From Pedobacter hartonius (GTDB lineage Bacteria; Bacteroidota; Bacteroidia; Sphingobacteriales; Sphingobacteriaceae), in contig NZ_FNRA01000004.1 in the NCBI RefSeq assembly GCF_900107535.1, positions 186,001 to 250,000 of the forward strand: a stretch of 64,000 nt of DNA, written 5' to 3'. A program made the translations under genes and the position numbers. Below, in pieces: positions 1 through 9,200 of this stretch (positions are counted from its first letter, which is position 1; each line of letters begins with the position of its first letter). The notes beneath the pieces were generated by a model. The model was not told where the DNA came from, did no database searches, and saw nothing but the letters and a program-made list of their open reading frames with translations.

Positions 1-99
1 AAAGGATTCAATAAATATAACTACAGTAGTGGTGCTGGTGGTTTCGAGAAATCCTATATCACGCCCACTTACAGACTTGCCATTTTCACAAACTTTTAA
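1..99 (+). CDS. SusC-family TonB-dependent transporter, C-terminal end only
   Basis: The first 32 codons are open and end at a TAA. The peptide finishes YITPTYRLAIFTNF, an alternating aromatic last beta strand ending in Phe, which is how SusC/RagA outer-membrane barrels end. A SusD gene starts 11 bases later, the usual susC-susD order. The protein would be the TonB-driven pore that works with the next lipoprotein. Nearly all of the gene lies outside the window, so its substrate class and N-terminal domains cannot be judged. Confidence 0.8.
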   Translation, partial: KGFNKYNYSSGAGGFEKSYITPTYRLAIFTNF

Positions 100-110
100 A
101 ACCGAAAACG

Positions 111-1481
111 ATGAAACGCTACAGCTATATTTTAATTTGCCTGATACTGGGTTGTACAGTATTTCCAGGATGTGATAAGTATCTTGATATCAAACCAAAA
201 GGAAGGACCACTTTATCTACTGTTACTGATTATGATCAATGGCTTAACGATCCTTATCTTGGAATGGGCTTTGGCAGTCCTTACGGCTGGACGAATTACT
301 TTACTGATCAGGTTGATTTTGTCAATATCACCACACCGCCAACAACACCTACCGATTTAACCTATGTATGGGGATTACAATTCTCCTCTGACCTTAACAG
401 TCCCCCGCTTTTGTGGTCTGAACATTATGCGAAGATCAATCAGTATAATTCCGTTCTCATCGGAATTGATGAGGCTACAGGCGGTACGGAAAGCCAGAAA
501 AAGAGCCTGAAAGGCGAAGCGCTGTTAGGACGGGCCCTGGAATACTTCTACCTGGTAAATGAATATGGAAAACCTTACGACTCTACCACTGTCAACCAGG
601 ATCTTGCTGTTCCGTTTGTCACATCCAATGATGTAACCCAAAAGGTCCCGCCCAGAAGCACGATCAATGAAATTTATAAACATATCATTGAAGATGTAAA
701 TGCAGCCATCCCAAACTTGCCTTTAGATAACACCGCAAACAGATTCCGCGGATCATTAGCCGCAGGTTACAGCGTGCTGGCAAGGGTTTATTTTTATACA
801 GGGAACTATGCTGAGGCCAGAAGATACGCAGAACTTGCACTCGCAAATACAAAAGCAGTAATGCTCAATTTTAATGGCACTCTACCAACATCACCTTCCA
901 TTACCAACCGCGTGGACGTTATATACGGCAGATATGTAGTAGGCAATTTTCCTGCTTCTTTAGAGTTTATGCGCACATTTTCTACCGATGACCTCAGAGT
1001 CAAAAAACTATACCGGAATTCAGATAACTATACATTTATAACAAGAGGTGCAACCGCTTTCATTCCGTTGCAAGTGACTTCATCACTCCAAAATGTCAAT
1101 ACAGGTACATCCGTTCAGGAGATGAGACTGATCATTGCAGAGGTTGCGGCCAGAACTAATGCGCTGTCAGTTGCGCTGCAACAGCTGGACGAGATCCGTA
1201 AAAACAGGATCGCCACTGCAACCTATGTACCTTATCAATCCTCCGACCAACAAACGGTACTGCAGGAGGTATTCCTCGAACGGAACCTTGAACTTGCTTT
1301 TACCGGATTACGCTGGTTCGATATGCGAAGGCTGGACAAAGAAAACAGGATGGGTACTGTCTACCGGTATGATGCAAGGGGTAACGTGATTGCCACTTTA
1401 CCTCCGCACAGCAATCGGTATACGCTGCAAATTCCTGTACAGGTTCTAAGTTTTAACCCGGGTATGCAACAAAACCCATAA
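111..1481 (+). CDS. SusD/RagB-family outer-membrane lipoprotein
   Basis: This 456-residue protein is the surface substrate-binding partner of the SusC that ends just upstream. It has a lipoprotein signal with lipobox FPGC (Cys21), followed by the YLDIKPKG segment typical of mature SusD N-termini. Near the C-terminus it has the family signature with an ERNLELAF stretch and GLRWFDMRR. The length is normal for SusD. In the family, SusD caps the SusC barrel and delivers glycans or peptides. There are no glycoside hydrolases nearby, but thioredoxin-like proteins and proteases follow, so a peptide or protein ligand is the better guess (inference). Confidence 0.9.
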   Translation: MKRYSYILICLILGCTVFPGCDKYLDIKPKGRTTLSTVTDYDQWLNDPYLGMGFGSPYGWTNYFTDQVDFVNITTPPTTPTDLTYVWGLQFSSDLNSPPLLWSEHYAKINQYNSVLIGIDEATGGTESQKKSLKGEALLGRALEYFYLVNEYGKPYDSTTVNQDLAVPFVTSNDVTQKVPPRSTINEIYKHIIEDVNAAIPNLPLDNTANRFRGSLAAGYSVLARVYFYTGNYAEARRYAELALANTKAVMLNFNGTLPTSPSITNRVDVIYGRYVVGNFPASLEFMRTFSTDDLRVKKLYRNSDNYTFITRGATAFIPLQVTSSLQNVNTGTSVQEMRLIIAEVAARTNALSVALQQLDEIRKNRIATATYVPYQSSDQQTVLQEVFLERNLELAFTGLRWFDMRRLDKENRMGTVYRYDARGNVIATLPPHSNRYTLQIPVQVLSFNPGMQQNP

Positions 1482-1492
1482 CAGTAGAAATC

Positions 1493-2431
1493 ATGAATAA
1501 AACTTATTTAGTCATCATATGCATGCTGATGCTCTTGTTTACCGCGTGCTCTAAGAAAAATGGTGTCGATGCACTATCTGATAGCAGCGTCACTTTTGAT
1601 GTGTCTGCCGGTAAGGATACGGTACAAATACCGCTATCCATAAAAAAAGATTCCATCATTGTTGTCAAATTCAAAGCATCCTTATCCGGCGGCACTTCCG
1701 CTAATGACCATTGGGTGAATTTTGCCGTTGATACATCCAGAATCAATACATACCGGACAAAATATGGTCAGGCTCAACTATTGCCATCTGGTTCGTATCT
1801 TTTTTATAAACCCCTGACGCAAATAGCCGCAGGCGCATCCTCATCGGAGCAAGCGCAGCTGAACATCGTTTTGCAAAGCAAACTGACAGAGCTTACTACG
1901 TATGTTCTGCCGATCGTCATCCAATCAGTAGATGGTAAAGTTGAAGGTGCGGCGTCACCCACTGTACTTTATTATGTTTTTAAGACCGGAGCATCACCTG
2001 TGATCAGTAAGGCTGGCTGGACGATTGCCGGCGTGTCTTCAATCTTTAATACATTTAGAGCACAGAACCTGCTGGATGATGATAAAAAAGCAACCTATTG
2101 GACAAGCAATATCACCGGAGTTATGCCGCAATGGGTATCCATCAATTTTAACAGGAATATTACTTTTTCTGCTGTAAATTATTCATTGCCAACGCTGTTG
2201 AACTATCCTTCCCTTGGCGGTTATCCAACATCCATACAAATTGAAACGAGCATGGACGGGATCGCCTGGGTAAACAAAGGAATATTCCAGGGAAATATTT
2301 CCAACAATACGCAAACCCTGAATACAGGTCTGACCACAGCCAGGTATCTCCGGTTTACCTCCCTGGCTTCTGTTAAATATTCCGGTATTTACTCTGCGAT
2401 ATTTATTAGTGATATATCCCTCATGCCTTAA
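1493..2431 (+). CDS. Surface lipoprotein, DUF1735-like plus F5/8 type C (discoidin-like) domain
   Basis: A 312-residue lipoprotein with lipobox FTAC (Cys19). Residues about 30-160 resemble the DUF1735/BT_3987-type N-terminal domain often encoded beside SusD. Residues about 170-312 look like an F5/8 type C discoidin fold: a start around GWTIAG, a DDDKKATYWTS segment, and a closing TARYLRFTSL strand. Discoidin domains bind sugars or other surface ligands. It begins 11 bases after susD and is probably co-transcribed as an accessory surface binding protein. No catalytic residues are recognisable, and the domain names come from pattern recognition only. Confidence 0.75.
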   Translation: MNKTYLVIICMLMLLFTACSKKNGVDALSDSSVTFDVSAGKDTVQIPLSIKKDSIIVVKFKASLSGGTSANDHWVNFAVDTSRINTYRTKYGQAQLLPSGSYLFYKPLTQIAAGASSSEQAQLNIVLQSKLTELTTYVLPIVIQSVDGKVEGAASPTVLYYVFKTGASPVISKAGWTIAGVSSIFNTFRAQNLLDDDKKATYWTSNITGVMPQWVSINFNRNITFSAVNYSLPTLLNYPSLGGYPTSIQIETSMDGIAWVNKGIFQGNISNNTQTLNTGLTTARYLRFTSLASVKYSGIYSAIFISDISLMP

Positions 2432-2453
2432 AAATTGAAACAAAATAATAGAT

Positions 2454-3587
2454 ATGAAAATGATGAAATTCCTACTCGCCGGTTTAAGCCTGCTTCCAAT
2501 TGGCTTGCATGCCCAGAATAGTTTTCTGGTCGCGGGAAAAATTGGCTCCAAAGCTATGCCGTCTATGGTTTTCCTTGATTATTATCACCAGGGTAAACCA
2601 GTAAAGGATTCTGTAATGTTGAAAAAAGGAGAGTTCAGTTTCAAAGGAACATTGAGTAACCCCGTTGGTGCGGTGATTTCCGTAAAACGGCAGGGTGCAA
2701 AAGAATCCGCCGCTGGTGATGAATTAGCTTTTTATCTGGAAAATAGCAATATCACCATCAACTCGCAAGATTCCCTGTATAAAGCTGTAGTCAAAGGTTC
2801 CAAAACGAACGATGACGATGTGGAGTTACGTGCATGGCAAAAACCTTATCGCAGGATTGCTGACTCTGTCATGCGGGTTTATAACAGCTGGACTCCTGAA
2901 CAAAAGAAAGATACAGCATTGGCCAAGTCCCTTGGTGCACCTATACGTTCTTCCCAGGCCGGCTATGACAAAGTAACCCGGAAATTTATTGACAGTCATC
3001 CTGATTCTTTCATCTCCCTTCGCGTTTTTAGCGAAGCTGAGCTTGGTTATAACTTTAACCCTGACACCGCAGAAACCAGGTTTGCAAGGTTTTCTTCCAT
3101 GCTAAGGGAGTCATATCCAGGCAAAAAACTGGCAGCAGCGATCGAAACAGGCAAAAAAACAAATACGGGAGTAGTTGCCATGGATTTTGTGCAAAATGAC
3201 ACTACAGGAAAACCGGTAAAGCTGTCGGACTTCCGGGGCAAATATGTGCTTTTGGATTTCTGGGCTTCCTGGTGTAAACCCTGCCGTGCAGAGAATCCAA
3301 ATCTTCTGAAAGCTTACAACAAATACAAAAGTAAGGACTTTACCATCCTTGGTGTGTCATTGGACGATGAAGATGGCAGAAAAGCGTGGTTGCATGCTGT
3401 GAAACAGGACGGTATGCCCTGGACACAGGTATCAGACTTAGCAGGCTTTAAAAGCAAAGCTGCCGTCCTGTACGGCGTAAACGCCATACCAGCGAATTTC
3501 CTTATCGCACCGGACGGGAAAATCGTCGCCAAAAACCTTCGGGGTGAAGAACTTGAAAAAAAATTAGCGGAAATATTGCCGAATTAA
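2454..3587 (+). CDS. TlpA-like thioredoxin with DUF4369 domain (TlpA1, CKPC)
   Basis: A 377-residue periplasmic thiol-disulfide oxidoreductase. The signal peptide ends near LHAQ (residue 21). A DUF4369-like beta domain follows (about 24-120, with the FYLENSNITI motif), then a helical linker. The C-terminal thioredoxin/AhpC-TSA domain has the WASWCKPC active site (Cys274, Cys277) and the cis-Pro motif AIPAN. A second Met two codons downstream could also start translation. It is the first of three tandem paralogues, 22 bases after the discoidin lipoprotein. Such proteins usually keep thiols reduced in the envelope. A role in opening disulfides of imported peptides is inferred from the neighbours. 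Confidence 0.88.
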   Translation: MKMMKFLLAGLSLLPIGLHAQNSFLVAGKIGSKAMPSMVFLDYYHQGKPVKDSVMLKKGEFSFKGTLSNPVGAVISVKRQGAKESAAGDELAFYLENSNITINSQDSLYKAVVKGSKTNDDDVELRAWQKPYRRIADSVMRVYNSWTPEQKKDTALAKSLGAPIRSSQAGYDKVTRKFIDSHPDSFISLRVFSEAELGYNFNPDTAETRFARFSSMLRESYPGKKLAAAIETGKKTNTGVVAMDFVQNDTTGKPVKLSDFRGKYVLLDFWASWCKPCRAENPNLLKAYNKYKSKDFTILGVSLDDEDGRKAWLHAVKQDGMPWTQVSDLAGFKSKAAVLYGVNAIPANFLIAPDGKIVAKNLRGEELEKKLAEILPN

Positions 3588-3606
3588 ACAACATCTAAAC
3601 TGTAAC

Positions 3607-3647
3607 AGTATTGCAACAGAATTCATTAGAACTTATGTTGCAATACT
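3607..3647. repeat. 12-bp perfect inverted repeat between tlpA1 and tlpA2
   Basis: AGTATTGCAACA at 3607-3618 is perfectly complementary to TGTTGCAATACT at 3636-3647, with a 17-base loop. It lies in the 85-base gap between the first two thioredoxin genes. No T-tract follows, so a classical terminator is unlikely. It could be an mRNA processing or stability hairpin, or a protein-binding site. Confidence 0.6.
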
Positions 3648-3672
3648 ACTTACACACACCAAAATATAAACA

Positions 3673-4803
3673 ATGAAAAAATTTATAATAACTACGCTAT
3701 CATTTGTTACTTTTTGCTTGCCGTTAACCCTTATGGCTCAAATGGGTTATACTATAACCGGAAAATTCGCTGCGTTAAACGTACCAGCCAAAGCCTATCT
3801 TGTTACTTTACATGACAAAAGATGGAAAGAAACGGATTCTGTGGTAATTAAGAATGGAAAATTCCGGTTTACAGGAAAAGTTGATGAACCTCAGACCGCT
3901 TTTATCGCCATCCAAAGATCATCTGGCAAAAGAGATGATTTGCCTTTTTATCTCGAAAATTCCAACATCACATTTACCGCTAAAGATTCGATAAAAAATG
4001 CCGTGGTCAGCGGGTCAGTATCCGACAAAGAAGACCGTGAGTTAAGCGCATTAACCACGCCCTTTACGATTAAAATCACGAAAATACAGAATGAATTTTC
4101 ACGGGATGACCATAAACCTGTCAACAAAACGGCTGCCGAGAAAAAAAACGCAGGAGATAGCATACAAAGTTATGTAGCACAGATCAGGAATATCGAGTTA
4201 AAGTTTATAGAAACGCACCCGAATTCGTTCATGGCTTTGTATACGTTTAACAATTTTATTCTTAATGGTCACTTTAATTCTGCAGAGGTAAGTCCGTTGT
4301 TCTATAAATTCTCTCCTCAATTGCAGTCATCTGCATTGGGTAAACTGGCGATAGATAGAATTATATCGGCCGAAAGGCGTGGCCTGGGTGTAAAGATCAT
4401 CGATTTTACGCAGACTGACTTTGACGGCAAAGTTTTTAACATTACCTCATTACGCGGTAAATATGTACTTCTGGATTTTTGGGCAAGCTGGTGTTACTGG
4501 TGCAGGGCGGAAAACCCTAATGTTATAAAAGCATATCAGCAGCTGAAGGACAGGAATCTTGAAATCGTAAGCGTATCATTTGATGATACGAGAGCCAGCT
4601 GGGAAGGAGCTGTAAAAGCAGATAAACTTCCGTGGTTACAGGTATCGGACCTTAAAGGGATGCTGGTAAGAGACGGTTTAGCAGCAAAATTAGATATTAC
4701 GGCAATACCGCAAAACCTATTGATTAATCCTGAAGGTGTGATCATCGCGGCAAATCTTCGGGGCGAGGATCTCCCGGCGAAATTAGCAGCATTGATTAAA
4801 TAA
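3673..4803 (+). CDS. TlpA-like thioredoxin with DUF4369 domain (TlpA2, CYWC)
   Basis: A 376-residue paralogue of its neighbours: signal peptide ending LMAQ (residue 23), DUF4369-like domain (about 26-120, PFYLENSNIT), linker, and C-terminal thioredoxin domain with the cis-Pro motif AIPQN. The active site is WASWCYWC (Cys274, Cys277), where two bulky aromatics replace the usual GP, AP or KP between the cysteines. The identity of those two residues affects redox potential and partner choice in this fold, so its job may differ from that of TlpA1 and TlpA3. Both cysteines are kept, so it should be redox active. The next gene starts 15 bases on. Confidence 0.87.
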   Translation: MKKFIITTLSFVTFCLPLTLMAQMGYTITGKFAALNVPAKAYLVTLHDKRWKETDSVVIKNGKFRFTGKVDEPQTAFIAIQRSSGKRDDLPFYLENSNITFTAKDSIKNAVVSGSVSDKEDRELSALTTPFTIKITKIQNEFSRDDHKPVNKTAAEKKNAGDSIQSYVAQIRNIELKFIETHPNSFMALYTFNNFILNGHFNSAEVSPLFYKFSPQLQSSALGKLAIDRIISAERRGLGVKIIDFTQTDFDGKVFNITSLRGKYVLLDFWASWCYWCRAENPNVIKAYQQLKDRNLEIVSVSFDDTRASWEGAVKADKLPWLQVSDLKGMLVRDGLAAKLDITAIPQNLLINPEGVIIAANLRGEDLPAKLAALIK

Positions 4804-4818
4804 GACAACATTAATAGC

Positions 4819-5937
4819 ATGAAAAAAATAATGTTAACTATACTGTGTGCAGTACCTTTTATGGTACAGGCGCAGGATAAATTTGAAATAACAGGAAAGC
4901 TTCCTGCAGCGGACAGCGACAGGATAGTTGTACTGAGCTATAAAAATAGCCAGGGTAAAGCTAAAAGCGATACCGCAGCCGTTAAAAATGGAACGTTCAC
5001 CTTGACGGGTGAAACTGCGTTTGGCAATATGTCCAAACTTTCCCTGGTACCGGTTAAAAAGGATGGCGTTGATCGCCGCCGCCAGTCAGACGAGCAGGCT
5101 TTTTATTTGGAGAAAGGGAAATACAATGTTGTTGGTACCGATAGCATAACAACTGCTAAAATTACAGGTGGACAAGCTCAAACCGACTATCTGTTGTACA
5201 TGGCCCAAACCGGGAAACTGCTTGCGCAGTATAAAGAAATAACTGAGCGTTTTATGAAGGTATATTACGCACAGGAGAAAGATACGGTTGAGGTAAAAAA
5301 GATACAGGCAGAAGCCAGGCCGGTACATGACCAGCTTGAAGCAGCTAAAGATGCCTTTATGTTGAGTCACCCGGATTCTTATGTGAGCCTTGACTTGCTA
5401 GTGGGCGGTGAAAAGGCTGTGCTTATTGATCCAAAAGTATTTGATCCTTTCTACAAACCGCTTACTAAGAGAGTTTTGGCCAGCTTTATCGGGCAAAAAC
5501 TAGTAGCAACTTATGAAAAGGCCGTGTTGTTATCGATCGGTAAGACAGTGGATTTCACACAAACGGATGATAAGGGTAATGAGTTTAAACTGTCATCACT
5601 AAAAGGAAAATACGTGTTGGTGGATTTTTGGGCCAGCTGGTGTGCGCCTTGCCGTGCCGACAACCCTCATATGCTGAAAGCCTATAAAATGCTGAAAGAT
5701 AAAAATTTTGAAATTGTAGGCGTCTCTTTAGATGACACTGACGGGGTATGGTTAAAGGCTGTAGATCAGGATGGATTACCATGGACACAACTGCGCGACC
5801 TTAAAAACGAACTAGCTACCAGATTTGGCATTAGTGCTATACCTCAAAATGCATTGATTGACCCTAACGGTGTGGTCATAGCCAAAAATTTACTTGGGAA
5901 GGACTTGCTAAGTCAACTTTCAAAGTTTATAAGATAA
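4819..5937 (+). CDS. TlpA-like thioredoxin with DUF4369 domain (TlpA3, CAPC)
   Basis: The third tandem member, 372 residues, with a short signal peptide ending VQAQ (residue 19), a DUF4369-like domain (about 20-120, AFYLEKG), a helical middle, and a thioredoxin domain with WASWCAPC (Cys275, Cys278) and cis-Pro motif AIPQN. CAPC is close to the usual TlpA/ResA type. It lies 15 bases after TlpA2, so the two are surely co-transcribed. The three paralogues keep the same length and layout but differ clearly in sequence, which suggests an old duplication rather than a recent one. Confidence 0.88.
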   Translation: MKKIMLTILCAVPFMVQAQDKFEITGKLPAADSDRIVVLSYKNSQGKAKSDTAAVKNGTFTLTGETAFGNMSKLSLVPVKKDGVDRRRQSDEQAFYLEKGKYNVVGTDSITTAKITGGQAQTDYLLYMAQTGKLLAQYKEITERFMKVYYAQEKDTVEVKKIQAEARPVHDQLEAAKDAFMLSHPDSYVSLDLLVGGEKAVLIDPKVFDPFYKPLTKRVLASFIGQKLVATYEKAVLLSIGKTVDFTQTDDKGNEFKLSSLKGKYVLVDFWASWCAPCRADNPHMLKAYKMLKDKNFEIVGVSLDDTDGVWLKAVDQDGLPWTQLRDLKNELATRFGISAIPQNALIDPNGVVIAKNLLGKDLLSQLSKFIR

Positions 5938-5960
5938 ATCGATCAGGTTCGTTCATTCAC

Positions 5961-5989
5961 GAAATGATTTGCCTCCGGACAATCATTTC
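5961..5989. repeat. 9-bp inverted repeat before the metalloprotease gene
   Basis: GAAATGATT (5961-5969) pairs perfectly with AATCATTTC (5981-5989) around an 11-base loop, within the 72-base gap between tlpA3 and the zinc protease. It is not followed by a T-run. Like the hairpin between tlpA1 and tlpA2, it may act on the mRNA by partial termination or processing. Confidence 0.45.
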
Positions 5990-6009
5990 CTTAAGTATTA
6001 AATATTCTG

Positions 6010-8532
6010 ATGAGAAATTTGAAAAAGATCGGTTTACCGGTACTTTCCTTTGCAGGTTTAATGATGTGTTGCAGCTTACCTGTACACGCGCAAAAAAAAT
6101 CAAAAAATGCTAAAGCTTCTGTAGCCGGTGATACGGCAAGAACCAAAAGCCCTGTGCAACAACCAACTGTTGTTAGAACCCTAACAGCCACGAGGCCTTA
6201 TAAAGAAGTAGTGCCGGCTACAGCCAAAACCATGAAAAGCTTTATAACGGTTCATGTTGTGGCAGACAGGTACCTGTTTGAGATACCTGATTCGATGATG
6301 AAACGCGATATACTGATCGTTTCACGTGTGGATAAAGGCCCGGCAGGAACAGTTAAACCTGCAAGTGAAATTGGCTATGCCGGTGACGAGGCAGGGCGGG
6401 CAGTTATTGCTTTTGAAAAGATTCCGGGTGACAAGGTAGCCATGCGCTCGCTGATATTTGACCAGTTTTCAAATGATACTACTCAAAATGGCTTGTCAAG
6501 AACACTGTCAGGAAATAGTTCCCAGACCATATTAGGAACTTTTCCGGTTAAGGCGCTGCATAATGAAGCTAACAGTACGGTGATTGATGTTACCGATTTT
6601 ATTAATGGCGATAACGGCGCGTTTTCGTTTAGTATGCCGTCCCGGAATAACTTGGGAGGATTGTTTCCGGATCGTTCTTACATCAATAATATGTATGCCT
6701 TTCCAAACAATATTGAAATCAAATCGGTAAAAACTTACTTTGCGAAGCCCAGTGCTGGCGCTATATTACCGCCGGTCAGTTATGAGCTTAATAATTCGCT
6801 GGTGCTGCTGCCAAACGATTTAATGAAACCCCGGCTTGCCGATCCGCGCATTGGCTTTTTGAGCAACGCTTATGTTGATTTTGATACTAACCCATATGGT
6901 GTATCTGCAACCAAATACATTCTGCGCTGGCGCATGGAACCCAAACCGGGAGACATGGAAAAATACAAGCGTGGAGAATTGGTTGAGCCTAAAAAGCCCA
7001 TCGTGATTTATATTGATCCGGCTACGCCCGCGAAATGGGTGCCCTATCTCATTCAGGGGATCAATGACTGGCAGGCAGCCTTTGAAAAAGCCGGCTTTAG
7101 AAATGCCATAATGGGCAAAGCAGCCCCGGTGAATGACACCACCTGGAGCTTGGATGACGCCCGCCATTCTGTGCTGGTTTATAAGGCCTCAGCCACCACT
7201 AATGCCACTGGGCCTAATGTCAATGACCCACGTACGGGCGAAATACTGGAAACACATATTAACTGGCACCACAGTGTAATGACGCTGGTGCAGAACTGGT
7301 ACAGGATCCAGGCTGGCGCAACAGATCCGCGGGTGCGCAAACCAGATCTGGACGACGAACTCATGGGCCAACTCATCCGCTTTGTTTCTTCGCATGAAAT
7401 AGGCCATACTTTAGGTCTTATGCACAACTTCGGAGCATCATCAACTGTTCCGGTTGCTAACCTGCGCAATAAAGCCTGGGTGGAGGAGCACGGGCACACA
7501 CCGTCGATTATGGACTATGCCAGGTTTAACTATGTGGCACAGCCCGAAGATCACATCAGCGAAAAAGGTATATTTCCACGTGTAGGCGATTACGATAAAT
7601 GGGCCATTGAATGGGGCTACAAACTGATACCGGATGCCAAAACCGCGGCCGAAGAAAAACCAATATTAAACAAATGGCTGGTTGATAAACTCGCCTCGGG
7701 CGAGCAATATTTTTACGGCAGCCAGCTCAATCCAATAACCAATGATTTCCCGATAGGCAATAATGATCCCCGCAATCAAAGCGAAGATTTGGGAGATGAC
7801 GCCATGCAAGCCAGCCTTTATGGTATAAAAAACCTGAAAAGAGTTGAACCGAACCTAATGACCTGGCTTAAAAAACCGGGCGAAAACTACAACCGGGCTG
7901 CTGCTGCTTACGCCGAACTGGTTGGTGAATACACGCGTTTTATGTTCCATGTGTCAAAGAACATAGGCGGTATTTATGAAACGCCGAAAACTGTCGAACA
8001 GCCAGGCCCTCAAAATGCAATTGTAGACAAAGCCAAACAAAAACGCGCCATGGTTTTTTTACAGCAGCAATTGTTTACTACGCCGTACTGGCTAATGGAT
8101 AACAAGCTTTTTAGCGTCAGCCAGGCCACTTTCACTCCGGTTACCACCACACAAAAAATTGTGTTATCCAGCCTGTTGAATAGTGAGCATATCAGCCTGT
8201 TGCTGAGTGAAGAAAAATCTTATCCTGGCAAATCTTATACAGTTGTCGAGATGCTGAACGATCTGCATAAGGGCATATTTTCTGAACTTATTGTAAACAA
8301 GCCGGTAACTGTTTACCGCCGTGAGCTGCAAAAAACCTATGTTGATAGCATCATTAACTTGTTAGGCAACAAAACCGGTATTTATACGGATGCATTATCC
8401 GTTGCTAAAGCACATGCCAGGATGTTGAAAACAGAACTGAAGAAGGCATCCCATGGTTCAACTGGTATGACCCGTGATCATTTTATTGATTTATCTGAAA
8501 GGTTGGATTTGGCATTGCAGCCCAAGTCTTGA
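6010..8532 (+). CDS. Exported zinc-dependent metalloprotease, DUF5117/DUF4953 type
   Basis: An 840-residue protein with a signal peptide ending VHAQ (about residue 28) and then a charged, low-complexity linker. The long N-terminal region resembles DUF5117. The catalytic region has HEIGHTLGLMH (His462, Glu463, His466, His472), the HExxHxxGxxH zinc site of metzincin-type peptidases, followed by SIMDYARFNY, which looks like a Met-turn. The C-terminal part matches the style of DUF4953/DUF5118 secreted proteases of Bacteroidota. It sits 72 bases after tlpA3 in the same orientation. The catalytic residues are intact. Substrates are unknown; context suggests peptides or proteins taken up by the upstream SusCD pair. 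Confidence 0.9.
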   Translation: MRNLKKIGLPVLSFAGLMMCCSLPVHAQKKSKNAKASVAGDTARTKSPVQQPTVVRTLTATRPYKEVVPATAKTMKSFITVHVVADRYLFEIPDSMMKRDILIVSRVDKGPAGTVKPASEIGYAGDEAGRAVIAFEKIPGDKVAMRSLIFDQFSNDTTQNGLSRTLSGNSSQTILGTFPVKALHNEANSTVIDVTDFINGDNGAFSFSMPSRNNLGGLFPDRSYINNMYAFPNNIEIKSVKTYFAKPSAGAILPPVSYELNNSLVLLPNDLMKPRLADPRIGFLSNAYVDFDTNPYGVSATKYILRWRMEPKPGDMEKYKRGELVEPKKPIVIYIDPATPAKWVPYLIQGINDWQAAFEKAGFRNAIMGKAAPVNDTTWSLDDARHSVLVYKASATTNATGPNVNDPRTGEILETHINWHHSVMTLVQNWYRIQAGATDPRVRKPDLDDELMGQLIRFVSSHEIGHTLGLMHNFGASSTVPVANLRNKAWVEEHGHTPSIMDYARFNYVAQPEDHISEKGIFPRVGDYDKWAIEWGYKLIPDAKTAAEEKPILNKWLVDKLASGEQYFYGSQLNPITNDFPIGNNDPRNQSEDLGDDAMQASLYGIKNLKRVEPNLMTWLKKPGENYNRAAAAYAELVGEYTRFMFHVSKNIGGIYETPKTVEQPGPQNAIVDKAKQKRAMVFLQQQLFTTPYWLMDNKLFSVSQATFTPVTTTQKIVLSSLLNSEHISLLLSEEKSYPGKSYTVVEMLNDLHKGIFSELIVNKPVTVYRRELQKTYVDSIINLLGNKTGIYTDALSVAKAHARMLKTELKKASHGSTGMTRDHFIDLSERLDLALQPKS

Positions 8533-8669
8533 CCGGTCGTTTTCGCAGGCGAAAATCAATAGCCCGGTTTATTAATGAACTTAGTATACGGCCTGAAAAA
8601 TTACCGGCTTTGCTTGAGTAAGCATTAGTGATGAACAGCAATTAACTAATTAACCAAAACAACAACAAT

Positions 8670-9119
8670 ATGAAAAGTATATTTCTTATCTTATTTCTAT
8701 TCGTAGCAGGCGCCGGAGCTTCTGAAGCTCAGATTTTAACACCCGTGCATTGGAGTTATGCAGTAAAGAAGACCAGCCCGAAAGAAGCTGTGATTTTTCT
8801 GAAAGCAGACATGGACGCGGGTTGGCATATTTATTCACAACATATAAATGAAGGTGGCCCCGTAAAAACAACCATTAAGTTTCTGGCATCACCTGACTTT
8901 ACTTTGAAGGGAACTACTATAGAACCCAAACCAATTACTAAAATGGAACAGGTTTTTGGAATGGAGGTCAGTTATTTCGAAAAAAGCGTCATCTTTCAGC
9001 AAAAGATCAGTTTAAAGACAGGCCAGACAACTGTCAAAGGGTCCATTGGATACATGACCTGTAATGATGAGAAATGCCTGCCGCCCGCTACGGAAGAATT
9101 TAGCGTAGCCATAAAATAA
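8670..9119 (+). CDS. Free-standing DsbD-alpha-like periplasmic domain protein
   Basis: A 149-residue exported protein (signal peptide ending SEAQ, about residue 20) that is essentially one DsbD N-terminal domain. It has the opening VHWSY strand, the AGWHIYSQ segment, and the closing YMTCNDEKCLPP motif, whose two cysteines match the redox pair of DsbD-alpha. In DsbD this domain passes electrons to periplasmic thioredoxins, but it is normally followed by eight membrane helices and a C-terminal thioredoxin, both absent here. Its place among three TlpA-like genes and two proteases suggests a local thiol carrier (inference). Confidence 0.82.
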   Translation: MKSIFLILFLFVAGAGASEAQILTPVHWSYAVKKTSPKEAVIFLKADMDAGWHIYSQHINEGGPVKTTIKFLASPDFTLKGTTIEPKPITKMEQVFGMEVSYFEKSVIFQQKISLKTGQTTVKGSIGYMTCNDEKCLPPATEEFSVAIK

Positions 9120-9200
9120 ATTATAAAAATTGCTCAGTCACACGCCTTTGGGGCTGACCCTATGGCTATGCCTTTGCGTAAATTTTCGGATAAGTAGCAG

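Noticed and set aside
2454..5937. The three tandem TlpA genes as a recent tandem duplication or assembly artefact
   Set aside because: The copies share layout and motifs but differ throughout in sequence, active-site dipeptide and spacer DNA, so they are old, distinct paralogues.
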